17,855 nt of DNA from NCBI GenBank assembly GCA_003343885.1, contig QAKH01000054.1, forward strand, positions 1 through 17,855, in the 5' to 3' direction. Below, piece by piece: positions 7,992 through 16,649 of the stretch; positions within the stretch are counted from its first letter, which is position 1, and the number at the start of each line of letters is the position of its first letter. Below the pieces are notes generated by a model. It saw only the letters and a program-made list of their open reading frames with translations, was not told the DNA's origin and did not search any database. This DNA comes from Clostridiales bacterium. Its GTDB lineage: Bacteria; Bacillota; Clostridia; Oscillospirales; CAG-382. The position numbers and the translations under genes are program-made.

Positions 7992-9196
7992 TATTCCTTA
8001 CCTCCCTTATTGCCTTTTTCGCTGTATATGGTGCCGGGCTCTATTTGCACACCGTCCGAGAGTTTTACTTTCGCTCCTATCACAGTTACGTCGTTATCCT
8101 CTCTCTTTTCTTCGCCTATGACGCACTCTTTGCCTACAATTACGTTTTCACCAATAATGGCGTACTCAACCCTTGAATTTTCGCCTATTACCGTATCCCT
8201 CATGATCACGCTGTCTTTAACCACTGCACCTTTTTCAACAGTCACACCGCTTGAAAGAACGGAATTTATGACAGTGCCTTCTATCACGCATCCTTCGGTT
8301 ATGACTGAATTTTCTATTCTGGCACCGGCGGCAACATACTGAGGCGGTTCTGCAGCGGTTCTTGAAAGTATTTTCCACTCGTCGTCCTCAATATCAAAAA
8401 CGGGATTTTCACCGAGCAGATCCATGTTGGCGCTCCATAAGCTGGATAGTGTTCCTACGTCTTTCCAATATCCTTTGAAAGGATACGCAAACATTCTTTC
8501 TCCTGCCGAGAGCATATTCGGGATAATATTTTTTCCGAAGTCCTTTGACGACTGCGGATCATTCTCGTCGGCAATAAGGTAATCGAACAATTTCTTTTTG
8601 CTGAAAATATATATTCCCATAGAAGCTTTGGTACTTGTGGGATTTTTGGGTTTTTCCTCAAATTTGTATATCGATCCGTCATCATTGGTTGACATAATTC
8701 CGAAACGGCTCGCTTCCTCAATAGGCACTTCGATTACGCTGATTGTGCAGTCGGCTTTGTTCTTTTTGTGGAAGGCGAGCATTTCTGAGTAGTCCATTTT
8801 ATAAATATGGTCGCCTGAAAGAATGAGCACATAATCGGGATCGTACCTGTCTATAAAGCGAATGTTCTGATATATGGCGTTTGCCGTTCCCTTATACCAG
8901 TCGGCACCGTCTTTTGCCTGATACGGAGGAAGAATGGTAACTCCGCCCATATTTCTGTCAAGGTCCCACGGCTGGCCGTTGCCTATATACTCATTCAGAA
9001 AAAGCGGCTGATACTGGGTTAATACACCCACCGTATCAATTCCGGAATGTACACAGTTTGTAAGGGGAAAATCTATTATGCGGTACTTAGCTCCAAACGA
9101 TACCGCAGGTTTCGCCGTGCTTTCGGTCAGTGCATAGAGTCTGCTTCCCTGTCCGCCGGCAAGAAGCATCGCCACGCATTCTTTTTTTCTGAACAT
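7991..9196 (-). CDS. glgC: Glucose-1-phosphate adenylyltransferase, catalytic subunit
   Basis: GlgC makes ADP-glucose from ATP and glucose-1-phosphate, the committed step of bacterial glycogen synthesis. The N-terminal nucleotidyltransferase domain has LAGGQGSRL (12-20), KPAVSF, YRIIDFPLTNC, WYKGTANAIYQN, LSGDHIYKMDY and FEEKP. The C-terminal part is a left-handed beta-helix with hexapeptide repeats (for example TVIGENSRVEYAIIGENVIV). The length of 401 residues is normal. The ATG at 9196 was chosen over an in-frame ATG at 9211: the latter directly abuts the AAAGG ribosome binding site with no spacer, and homologues start near (M)xRKKECVAMLLAGG. It follows glgB after ~100 bp and overlaps glgD by one base. 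Confidence 0.93.
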   Translation of the reverse strand: MFRKKECVAMLLAGGQGSRLYALTESTAKPAVSFGAKYRIIDFPLTNCVHSGIDTVGVLTQYQPLFLNEYIGNGQPWDLDRNMGGVTILPPYQAKDGADWYKGTANAIYQNIRFIDRYDPDYVLILSGDHIYKMDYSEMLAFHKKNKADCTISVIEVPIEEASRFGIMSTNDDGSIYKFEEKPKNPTSTKASMGIYIFSKKKLFDYLIADENDPQSSKDFGKNIIPNMLSAGERMFAYPFKGYWKDVGTLSSLWSANMDLLGENPVFDIEDDEWKILSRTAAEPPQYVAAGARIENSVITEGCVIEGTVINSVLSSGVTVEKGAVVKDSVIMRDTVIGENSRVEYAIIGENVIVGKECVIGEEKREDNDVTVIGAKVKLSDGVQIEPGTIYSEKGNKGGKE

Positions 9197-9299
9197 ATTG
9201 TCTGTTACCATCCTTTCAAATTTTATACTAAAAAGTCAAGACGCTTTTTTATATTCACCATATTCGCCGGGTAATTTAAAGACTGTTTTCTTTTTGTAC

Positions 9300-11246
9300 T
9301 CACTGACTTAAGTCTTGCTTGTTTGCGGAAGCTTTGCTTTTAGCCGGAGCTTTTGTGCGTTTGAATATCGTCACACCCATCGGAGGGAGATCAGCCCTTA
9401 TAATGTTAGTATACTCCCCGCGCTTTTCTTTCTGCGACTTTTTGATATCCTCGTTTAACAGAGAGCTTCCGCCGTATTCGGCTTTGTCGCTGTTAAATAT
9501 TTCCCGATAGTATCCGGCTGCCGGTACGCCTATGGGGTAGGAAGGTCTTGGCACCGGTGTAAAGTTGAGCATTATTACAAGTTCTTTTCCCTTTTTGTCA
9601 CGTCGTATATATCCAATAATACTCTCACTGCTGTTGTCACACTCAACCCACCTGAAACCGTCCCAAGAGTCATCACATTCCCATAATTCGGGATGTTCCA
9701 GATAAAAATGATTCAGTTCGCTTACATAATGCTGCGTTTTCGCGTGCATTTCATAATCTAACAGGAACCATTCCACACTGCCTTTGTAGTCCCACTCCTT
9801 AAACTGTCCGATTTCACTTCCCATAAACATAAGCTTTTTCCCGGGATGAGTCATCATGTAGGCGAGAAATACTCTTAATCCGGCGAATTTCTGTTCGTAC
9901 TCACCCGGCATTTTATCAAGCAGCGAGCGCTTTCCGTGTACCACCTCGTCGTGAGAAACTGGTAAAATATAATTTTCCGAAAAGGCATACATCATTGAAA
10001 AAGTTAATTTATCGTGCTTGTACTTTCTGAACAGCGGATCGGTGCTGAAGTAATCCAGCGAGTCATTCATCCAGCCCATGTTCCACTTAAAATTAAAACC
10101 GAGCCCGTCCTGTGAGGCAGGTTTTGAAACTTTTGCCCACGCTGTTGACTCCTCGGCAATAAACAGCGAGTCGGAATATTCTTCGCGTATAATGTCTCCG
10201 AGCTTTCTGAAAAAGGCAATAGCTTCAAGACATTCCTTTCCGCCGTAAGCGTTGGGAAGCCATTCGCCGGGCTGTTTGTCGTAGTCAAGGTAAAGCATTG
10301 ACGCCACCGCGTCAACACGCAGTCCGTCAACATGGTATTCCCTTAACCAGTACATGGCGTTTGAAATGAGGAAGCTTTCGACTTCGTTTCTGCCTACGTC
10401 AAAGCGCCTTGTTCCCCAGCCTCTGTTTTCCATTTTGTCCGCACCCTGATACTCATAAAGAGGAGCGCCGTCAAATTCGTAAAGGCCGTGCTCGTCTTTC
10501 GGAAAATGCGCGGGCACCCAGTCGAGTATTACCCCGATACCGCTGCGATGCATATAATCGACAAAATACATAAAATCGTGAGGGGTTCCGAAACGTGACG
10601 TCGGAGCGTAATATCCGCAAACCTGATATCCCCAGGAACCGTCGTACGGATACTCAGCCACAGGCATAAGCTCAACATGAGTATATCCCATCTGCTTTAC
10701 ATACTCTGCGAGTTCATGTGCAAGCTCTCTGTATCCGAGAACGCTTCCGTCCCCGTGCTTTTTCCAGGAGCCGCAGTGAACCTCGTATATGTTCATCGGG
10801 ACCGAATATTCACCCTCGGTTATTTTTTTCTTTCTTGAGGTCAGCCATCTGCTGTCCTTCCACTCAAACCCGGATATATCGTAAAACACTGACGCCGTGT
10901 TCGGAGCGTGTTCGGAGTAAAAAGCGTACGGATCAGCCTTATATATCTCTCCGGCTGAGCTTTTGACTATATATTTGTATTTGAAGTTTTCCTCAAAAAT
11001 TTCCGCTTTTACCTTTATCTCCCAAATACCCTGATCAGTTATCTTTTTCATGGGCATATCCGCCTGCCAGGAATTGAAATCCCCGGCAATGAAAACCGTT
11101 TCGGCGTTTGGCGCCCACGTGCGGAAAACATACATGTCTTTCCCGTCTTCATTTATTTTATGCGCACCCATGTACTCATATGCTTTGAAGTTTGTTCCCT
11201 CATGAAAAAGGTATGTTGCCATATCGCCTGTTTTGTTCTTCTTCAT
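9300..11246 (-). CDS. glgB: 1,4-alpha-glucan branching enzyme
   Basis: GlgB (GH13_9) cuts an alpha-1,4 chain and rejoins it by an alpha-1,6 bond, creating glycogen branches. The protein is 648 residues. It has an N-terminal CBM48-like domain (about 30-120, FRTWAPNAETVFIAGDFNSW) and then a TIM barrel with DWVPAHF (Asp242 region), GLRVDAVASMLY (nucleophile Asp312), IAEEST (catalytic Glu365 or 366) and LPVSHDEVVHGK (Asp433 region). The C-terminus ends in a Lys/Ala-rich tail (TKAPAKSKASANKQ). The ATG at 11246 was taken rather than one 54 nt upstream, because AAAGGA lies about 8 nt before it and the promoter -10 at 11291-11296 would leave the upstream ATG without a leader. It is the first gene of the glgBCDAP operon. 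Confidence 0.94.
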   Translation of the reverse strand: MKKNKTGDMATYLFHEGTNFKAYEYMGAHKINEDGKDMYVFRTWAPNAETVFIAGDFNSWQADMPMKKITDQGIWEIKVKAEIFEENFKYKYIVKSSAGEIYKADPYAFYSEHAPNTASVFYDISGFEWKDSRWLTSRKKKITEGEYSVPMNIYEVHCGSWKKHGDGSVLGYRELAHELAEYVKQMGYTHVELMPVAEYPYDGSWGYQVCGYYAPTSRFGTPHDFMYFVDYMHRSGIGVILDWVPAHFPKDEHGLYEFDGAPLYEYQGADKMENRGWGTRRFDVGRNEVESFLISNAMYWLREYHVDGLRVDAVASMLYLDYDKQPGEWLPNAYGGKECLEAIAFFRKLGDIIREEYSDSLFIAEESTAWAKVSKPASQDGLGFNFKWNMGWMNDSLDYFSTDPLFRKYKHDKLTFSMMYAFSENYILPVSHDEVVHGKRSLLDKMPGEYEQKFAGLRVFLAYMMTHPGKKLMFMGSEIGQFKEWDYKGSVEWFLLDYEMHAKTQHYVSELNHFYLEHPELWECDDSWDGFRWVECDNSSESIIGYIRRDKKGKELVIMLNFTPVPRPSYPIGVPAAGYYREIFNSDKAEYGGSSLLNEDIKKSQKEKRGEYTNIIRADLPPMGVTIFKRTKAPAKSKASANKQDLSQ

Positions 11247-11290
11247 CGGATTTTTCCTTTCAGCTTGTTTTTTTGTATTCCTTTTATTAA

Positions 11291-11319
11291 AGTATACCAC
11301 TGATTTACTTTTAATTCAA
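11291..11319 (-). promoter_or_regulatory. Sigma-A-like promoter of the glgBCDAP operon
   Basis: On the minus strand, -35 TTGAAT (11314-11319) and -10 TATACT (11291-11296) are separated by exactly 17 nt. Transcription would start near 11284, giving a leader of about 40 nt before glgB with the AAAGGA ribosome binding site in it. No other comparable promoter was found inside the operon. Confidence 0.75.
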
Positions 11320-11489
11320 TAGTTTTTAACTAAAAAGAAATATTTTTTTGTATAATTAAGTTAATTTTTTCGATTTAAATGTAAAATATATGTATAATTA
11401 CGACAAATTTCCGTAAAAAAATACCTCAAGAATGTTTTGTCAAAATTCACAACAATTTTCGTCATATTTACCAAGTTTATTCAAGATTG

Positions 11490-11518
11490 TTGACTTGAGG
11501 AATAATAGTATGTATACT
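11490..11518 (+). promoter_or_regulatory. Sigma-A-like promoter of the lipoprotein gene
   Basis: -35 TTGACT (11490-11495) and -10 TATACT (11513-11518) are spaced by 17 nt, close to the vegetative consensus. The likely start near 11525 leaves a leader of about 38 nt with an AGGAAAGG ribosome binding site at 11549-11556, 6 nt before the ATG. The inverted repeat arm CTTGAGG (11494-11500) overlaps the -35 and runs into the spacer, a place where a repressor could bind. Confidence 0.78.
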
Positions 11519-11562
11519 TGTCATATAACTTGCTGATAAGTTGCTGAAAGGAAAGGTCTGAA

Positions 11563-14500
11563 ATGAGAAAAAGCATTCAACTGATATTGGTTATTTTGGT
11601 CACATTGCTGTTAGCCGCAGGTTGTGCGGAAAGCGGTGTTAAACAGGTCGTTTTTTTAACCGGAACCGATGAACTCACGTATGTTGTCCGTCCTGACGCC
11701 GCTACTCAAGAAGCCTCGGACGCTGCGGTAAGATTAAGAAAGATAATATCCGAGCAGTGCGGCGAGTCTTGTGTCGGAAGCACTACGGATTACGTAGGAA
11801 AAAAGGAAACGTTCCCCGAAGAAACCAAAGAAATACTTGTCGGTCTTACCAACCGCAAAGAATCGGAACAGGCTTACAGCCTGCTTCCGCAACGAGCAAA
11901 TAACGGCAAAGATTTCGCCATTGCCTATATCGGAAACAAGCTTGCCATTGTCGGCGGCTCTGACGAAGCTCTTGACGACGCGGTAACTTATTTTGCTGAA
12001 AACTATATTGTTGACGGAACGGTCACTGTACCGGAAGACCTGTCATACGTGTATATTTTTGAATATCCAAAAGTAATGGTCGGCGGCGTGGAGCTGTGTG
12101 ATTTCAGCATAGTATATCCGTACAACGACAACTATCTGTACCGGACGGCTGCTGAGAATCTGAGCGCCATTATTGAGGAAAGTGTCGGATACTCGCTTCC
12201 TGTCATAAACAGCCTGCAAAAGGATACGGTTGAACATGCAATACGTGTAGGACTCACAGAATCGGATACCGAAGAATATATGGTGACTGTTTCTGACGGA
12301 AATATCGAAATAACCGGTTCTCCGGCGGCGGTGGAGTACGCTTGCAGCGATTACAGCAAATTATCGTCACTTTTCACCGACTCTGCTGATATTGACGAAA
12401 CTTTTTCACTTACAGAAAACCGTATCGAGGTACTTGAAAGCCTGTCGGCTGTCCAAGAACCGATAAATGCGGATACGTCGTCATTTGAAGATTACGGACA
12501 TCGTGCATATGCCTACCATATAATCGACGACGACTCAACAAGCCGAGGCGGTCTTACCTCAAGCTGGGACTATGATTCAAGAGGCGCCGGCGACTCGCAG
12601 GGCTATGTATTGCTCACCTCAAACGTAAATGACATAAGCACCGCCGAGCCGTCATATATTACACGTCAGCTCACTCCTCAGAGTGAAGGTATAATAAAAT
12701 TTGAAACCATGTACGGCTGTTCCGGCGACGGAACCGTAATAGAACTCTGCAACACTCTCGGAGAATATGTCCTTAAACTTGAGTTTGCCGACAGAACTAT
12801 GTACATACTGACTCCTGACGGAAACATGGAAAGCATAGCCGAGATGGAGAGTGCGGCTTCTCAGCTTCTTGAAGCGACCGTTGATTTTTACAACGACCAG
12901 GTAACGCTTGTTTATGACAATGTTGATATCGGTACGTTCCCGTTCGCGCACGACGTTTCATATGTTGACATGCTGCGGTTCGGAGTAACCCCCGAAAAAA
13001 CAGGCAACTTCTCAAGCACGGGCGTAAAAATGTACGCGAATTACCTTGTAAACGAAAGGTTTATCGGGTATGAGGGCGTTCTTCCGTCAGACATAACCTT
13101 TGAAGTGCCGGAGGACGCGGAGCTTTGCACCATAAGACCTAACGGCGGAATGTTCGGCGGCAACTTTGACAATAAATCGCTTGAGGTTATTTCCGATTCT
13201 TTCAGCATGAAAAAAGATTTTGAAAAAACAAGCGGCAAGGTGGTCTACGAGCTTAAGTTCATGCTTCCTGAACGCGCGGATAATCTCTCATTCTCTCTCA
13301 ACAGCGGAGAAAACAGCTCTGTTACCGTAAATACGCTTAATTTCGGTTTGTTTACCGACGACGGGGTGCTGCTTCGTGATTATTACAGCGAAAACGTATG
13401 GCACACTCTGAGAATAGAAGCCGACACTTCCACTCAAAAAGCGTTGATAAAGCTTAACGGCAAAGAGCTTGGCGAGGTGTGGTTTGAAAATGAAAGCAAG
13501 TACTTTGATTCGATTTCCGTTAACTACGCAGGAAATGAGAATGCACACTTCTACATTGATGAAATATATGTTTTTGCCGATCCGCAGTTTGACAACTATG
13601 TTCCCGAGCCGGTTATTTCTCAGGACGACGACTATACCGTCGGTATAAATATTTGCTCTCTCTGGCGTGAGGGTACTCACTTCGGATGGGACAAAATCAG
13701 CGCATATGACGAAATAAAGCCGCTGCTCGGCTTCTACGACGAAGGCGTTCCCGAGGTCATGGACTGGGAAATAAAGTGGATGACGGAACACGGAATAGAT
13801 TTCCAGCTCTTCTGCTGGTATGCGTCAAGTCCCGACACGCCTATGATGCATACGCACCTGTTTGACGCGCTGATGAACGGTTACATGAACGCAAAGTACA
13901 GCGACAGGATGAAATTCGCTATACTCTGGGAGTGCGCAAACGCCGCGCGTCCGGAATCCTCAGAGGATTTCAGAACGGTATTTGTTCCGTACTGGGTGGA
14001 GCATTTCCTTAGTGACGACAGGTACATGACAATTGACGGCAAAGCTCTTATAGCAGTGTTCGGAGCGGAAAAACTTATAGACAGCCTCGGCGGCGCTGAG
14101 GCGTGTGCAAAAGAATTTGACTACCTCGATGAAATATGCAAGGAATTAGGCTATGAGGGCGCTATGTATATCGTATGCTCCGGAACATCAAATGCAGGTT
14201 CTTTGAAAAACCTCAAAAACGCAGGATTTGATGCTGTTTACGCATACAACTGGGGAAAGACCGGATATGATCCCGATTATACAAAGGACGCAATTCTCGC
14301 ACAGGTGGAACAGGACATAATACATGTTGTGCCGACGCTGAGCACCGGATTTAACAATGTCGGCTGGGCAGGAACAAGAAGCCCCAACATGAATCTTACG
14401 GATTTTGCCTCCATGCTCCGGTACTTCCGCGATGACCTGCTTGAAAGCTATAACCAGGACAACTGGGAAAGTGAGTTTATTATGCTTTCAACCTGGAACG

Positions 14501-15552
14501 AGTTCGGAGAAGGTACTTACATAACGCCTTCCGGTCTTAACGGTTTCGGGTATGTTGACGAGATTAGAAAACAGTTCGGCAACACTACAGTGGAACATTC
14601 CGACATTACTCCTGACGATGAAGCTATGAAACGCTTTACTCAGATGTATTCGCCTTACCGCAACACGCTTGAGCCGCTTTACAGATACACCCCCGAATTC
14701 AAGGGCGAGCTGTATGACGGCTGGTACTTCGATGATCCGGAGGACAGAGCAAAATGGGGTATTAGCTTCGGAATTGACACTTACGAGGAAACAGACACGT
14801 CTATCACCGGTTCAAGCTCGGCAAGCGACTATGCAATTAAATGCACAGATATGAGCGATATGGACATAAACCTTGACGATATGGCATGCATAAAGGTAGT
14901 TATGAAATCCAGCTCCAGAGCGACGGCGCAGTTCTTCTTCCTTACTGACACCGACGACGAGTGGAACGGAACAAAGAGCATTTCGGCAATCGTAGGAACG
15001 GACGACGACTGGAAAGAATACACTTTCAGCGCCAAGAATACCGCCGGCTGGACCGGAAAACTCACCGACCTGAGATTTGATCCCATGGACACTGCCGGAA
15101 GCTTTGAGATAAAGAGCATTGAGTTTTACGAAAAAGAACAGGCTCGTCTTCACATAAACGGAACGCCTATCGAAAACGAATACGGCTACGATATGGCTGA
15201 CGGCGACGTTTTCTTCTCGGTTAACCCGCAGACCGGCATTCTCGCACGCCTTGGACTCGCTTACCGTTGGAACAAGGCGGAAAAACAGCTTACTCTGTAC
15301 AACGCATCCGCAAGCGTTCGCTTCACAATAGGTTCAGACACTGCTGAAATCGGAGTTGCAGACGTGAACGGCTTTGAAACGCCGGAGATTGCAGGCACTA
15401 TTACCTTATCCCATCCGGTTGGTGAGGTTGACGGACTTCCGATACTTTCTGCGGCGACCATAGCAGAGATTTTCGGGTATGAAGCGTCCTTTGACGAAAC
15501 CGGAACGTATATAAATATCACAACTCCTTTGATAACATCACAGGATGACTGA
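11563..15552 (+). CDS. Large multidomain surface lipoprotein with a GH99/WbsX-like domain
   Basis: This 1329-residue protein begins with a lipoprotein signal: basic RK, a hydrophobic core, lipobox LAAGC with Cys21. It should be anchored to the outer face of the membrane. Two alpha/beta modules resembling GH67 N-terminal domains come first (about 35-165 and 180-270; both contain an IxVGLTxx-like strand). Two beta-sandwich, LamG-like stretches follow (about 310-500 and 540-675; the second has VWHTLRIEADTSTQKALIKL). Residues ~690-1010 resemble the GH99/WbsX-like TIM barrel: GIDFQLFCWYASS, FAILWECANAARP, and STWNEFGEGTYI with Glu980 and Glu983 as candidate catalytic residues. A CBM-like module (~1048-1190) and a Cu-amine-oxidase-N-like domain (~1195-1322) close it. 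I infer a glycan-active surface protein; the substrate is unknown and activity is unproven. Confidence 0.75.
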   Translation: MRKSIQLILVILVTLLLAAGCAESGVKQVVFLTGTDELTYVVRPDAATQEASDAAVRLRKIISEQCGESCVGSTTDYVGKKETFPEETKEILVGLTNRKESEQAYSLLPQRANNGKDFAIAYIGNKLAIVGGSDEALDDAVTYFAENYIVDGTVTVPEDLSYVYIFEYPKVMVGGVELCDFSIVYPYNDNYLYRTAAENLSAIIEESVGYSLPVINSLQKDTVEHAIRVGLTESDTEEYMVTVSDGNIEITGSPAAVEYACSDYSKLSSLFTDSADIDETFSLTENRIEVLESLSAVQEPINADTSSFEDYGHRAYAYHIIDDDSTSRGGLTSSWDYDSRGAGDSQGYVLLTSNVNDISTAEPSYITRQLTPQSEGIIKFETMYGCSGDGTVIELCNTLGEYVLKLEFADRTMYILTPDGNMESIAEMESAASQLLEATVDFYNDQVTLVYDNVDIGTFPFAHDVSYVDMLRFGVTPEKTGNFSSTGVKMYANYLVNERFIGYEGVLPSDITFEVPEDAELCTIRPNGGMFGGNFDNKSLEVISDSFSMKKDFEKTSGKVVYELKFMLPERADNLSFSLNSGENSSVTVNTLNFGLFTDDGVLLRDYYSENVWHTLRIEADTSTQKALIKLNGKELGEVWFENESKYFDSISVNYAGNENAHFYIDEIYVFADPQFDNYVPEPVISQDDDYTVGINICSLWREGTHFGWDKISAYDEIKPLLGFYDEGVPEVMDWEIKWMTEHGIDFQLFCWYASSPDTPMMHTHLFDALMNGYMNAKYSDRMKFAILWECANAARPESSEDFRTVFVPYWVEHFLSDDRYMTIDGKALIAVFGAEKLIDSLGGAEACAKEFDYLDEICKELGYEGAMYIVCSGTSNAGSLKNLKNAGFDAVYAYNWGKTGYDPDYTKDAILAQVEQDIIHVVPTLSTGFNNVGWAGTRSPNMNLTDFASMLRYFRDDLLESYNQDNWESEFIMLSTWNEFGEGTYITPSGLNGFGYVDEIRKQFGNTTVEHSDITPDDEAMKRFTQMYSPYRNTLEPLYRYTPEFKGELYDGWYFDDPEDRAKWGISFGIDTYEETDTSITGSSSASDYAIKCTDMSDMDINLDDMACIKVVMKSSSRATAQFFFLTDTDDEWNGTKSISAIVGTDDDWKEYTFSAKNTAGWTGKLTDLRFDPMDTAGSFEIKSIEFYEKEQARLHINGTPIENEYGYDMADGDVFFSVNPQTGILARLGLAYRWNKAEKQLTLYNASASVRFTIGSDTAEIGVADVNGFETPEIAGTITLSHPVGEVDGLPILSAATIAEIFGYEASFDETGTYINITTPLITSQDD

Positions 15553-15582
15553 AGCTTTGCACTGACGCTTTAACTTTAGAAA

Positions 15583-15603
15583 GCCGCGCCGTAAAGGCGC
15601 GGC
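15583..15603. repeat. GC-rich hairpin after the lipoprotein gene
   Basis: A perfect 8-bp stem GCCGCGCC/GGCGCGGC with loop GTAAA lies 30 bp after the lipoprotein stop. The plus strand continues AAAACAATTA, without a T-run, so it is at best a weak or factor-assisted terminator for the lipoprotein transcript. Read-through into the PHP gene is plausible. The minus strand continues TTTCT, which is also poor. Confidence 0.55.
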
Positions 15604-15662
15604 AAAACAATTATAAAGAGTGAATTCAAAAGGTAATATTTGTAATATTTAAGGTGATAAAA

Positions 15663-16511
15663 ATGAATACAGAAAATAAAACTCGTCCTCTTCAGGGACT
15701 CGCCGACATGCACTGCCATACCTTGCACAGCCATGATTCGTGCGCTGATTTAGATGAACTCTGCAAGCATGCTGTAAGCAAAGGTCTATCCGCAATAGCG
15801 ATAACTGATCACTGTGATATCTGGCTTTGCGGCGACAGTGCCGCCATGGCTGAAATTGACGCAAGTTTTATGGATGCGTGCAGATATTCCGAAACGTATG
15901 CAGGAAAACTTGAAGTCTTGAGAGGAATTGAAATAGGCGAGGCGCTTTGGGATACCGATGCGGCGAAAAGAATTATAGGTTCTCACGAATATGACGTTGT
16001 TTTATGCTCCGTACATTCTGTAAGATTCGGAGAGCTTGACATGCCTTACAGCGGAATAGACTTTTCGGGTATGCCGCCAGAGATGTTAAAATCATACCTA
16101 AGAAAATACTTTGAAGAGCTTTTGCAAAGTGCAAAAGAGCTTGACTACGACGTTTTGACTCACCTTACCTGCCCTCTTCGCTACATCCGGGGAAAATACG
16201 GAATACATATAGATCTTTCCGATTACAGAGAGCTTATTGATGAAATACTAAAAATCGTAATAGAGCGAAAAAAAGCGCTTGAGATAAACACCTCGTGCGT
16301 TGGTACGCCGTATGACAGCACGCTTCCGGATTTTGATACAATCAAAAGGTACCTTGATTTTGGCGGTACAATGATAACGCTTGCTTCTGACGCCCATGTG
16401 GTACAAAACGTCGGCAAGGATTTTGACGCCGTCTGCCGCCGCTTAAAGCTGCTCGGGGTTAATCAGGCTTATTTATACCGGCATCGCCGCCCTTTTGCCT
16501 ACTTATTATGA
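15663..16511 (+). CDS. PHP-domain phosphoesterase, HisK-like (histidinol-phosphatase family)
   Basis: This is a 282-residue PHP protein with the complete metal site: HCH (His17, His19), TDH (Asp49, His50), GIE (Glu90), SVHS (His118), THLTCPLRY (His167) and SDAH (Asp243, His245). PHP enzymes of this length and motif set include the HisK/HisJ-type histidinol-phosphatases, which dephosphorylate L-histidinol phosphate with bound metals. No other his gene lies nearby, so another phosphate monoester could be the substrate. The ATG at 15663 is preferred over an in-frame GTG at 15654, because the AAGG of the ribosome binding site (15651-15654) overlaps the GTG and stands 8 nt before the ATG. It lies 110 bp after the lipoprotein gene, on the same strand. 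Confidence 0.85.
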   Translation: MNTENKTRPLQGLADMHCHTLHSHDSCADLDELCKHAVSKGLSAIAITDHCDIWLCGDSAAMAEIDASFMDACRYSETYAGKLEVLRGIEIGEALWDTDAAKRIIGSHEYDVVLCSVHSVRFGELDMPYSGIDFSGMPPEMLKSYLRKYFEELLQSAKELDYDVLTHLTCPLRYIRGKYGIHIDLSDYRELIDEILKIVIERKKALEINTSCVGTPYDSTLPDFDTIKRYLDFGGTMITLASDAHVVQNVGKDFDAVCRRLKLLGVNQAYLYRHRRPFAYLL

Positions 16512-16542
16512 CCGTGTTATAACCGTGTTATTACCGTACTTA
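16511..16542. repeat. Short tandem repeat just after the PHP gene
   Basis: About three 11-bp units, ACCGTGTTATA, ACCGTGTTATT and ACCGTACTTA, begin on the last base of the PHP stop codon. The array is small and lacks an obvious hairpin. It may be a slippage product or a binding site within the 138-bp gap before the AraC-type gene. Confidence 0.5.
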
Positions 16543-16649
16543 ACAAGGTGGATATGCAAAATATCTTCGCTGAAAGTATAACTGATTTGGCAGACAAGCT
16601 GTGACGGATTGCACCGTTCACAACTGCATATTTTTCCGGAGGACAAGAA

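Larger units (their letters stand above)
11247..11562. other. Divergent AT-rich intergenic region between glgB and the lipoprotein gene
   Basis: This 316-bp stretch has no gene. It holds one sigma-A-like promoter on each strand (listed separately), very AT-rich sequence at 11320-11420, an AAAATT/AATTTT inverted repeat (11442-11447, 11454-11459), and a spaced inverted repeat CCTCAAG/CTTGAGG (11424-11430, 11494-11500). The right arm of the last one overlaps the plus-strand -35. Confidence 0.7.

Noticed and set aside
9197..9211. Upstream in-frame ATG for glgC
   Set aside because: The AAAGG ribosome binding site directly abuts this ATG, and homologues begin at the later Met.
11247..11300. Upstream in-frame start for glgB
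   Set aside because: It would begin within or next to the promoter -10 (11291-11296); the downstream ATG has a well-spaced ribosome binding site.
13288..13791. Minus-strand 167-residue open frame
   Set aside because: Antisense to the lipoprotein gene, no ribosome binding site and no recognisable domain.
15583..15603. Intrinsic terminator of the lipoprotein gene
   Set aside because: The stem is strong but no T-run follows on the plus strand; listed as a hairpin only.
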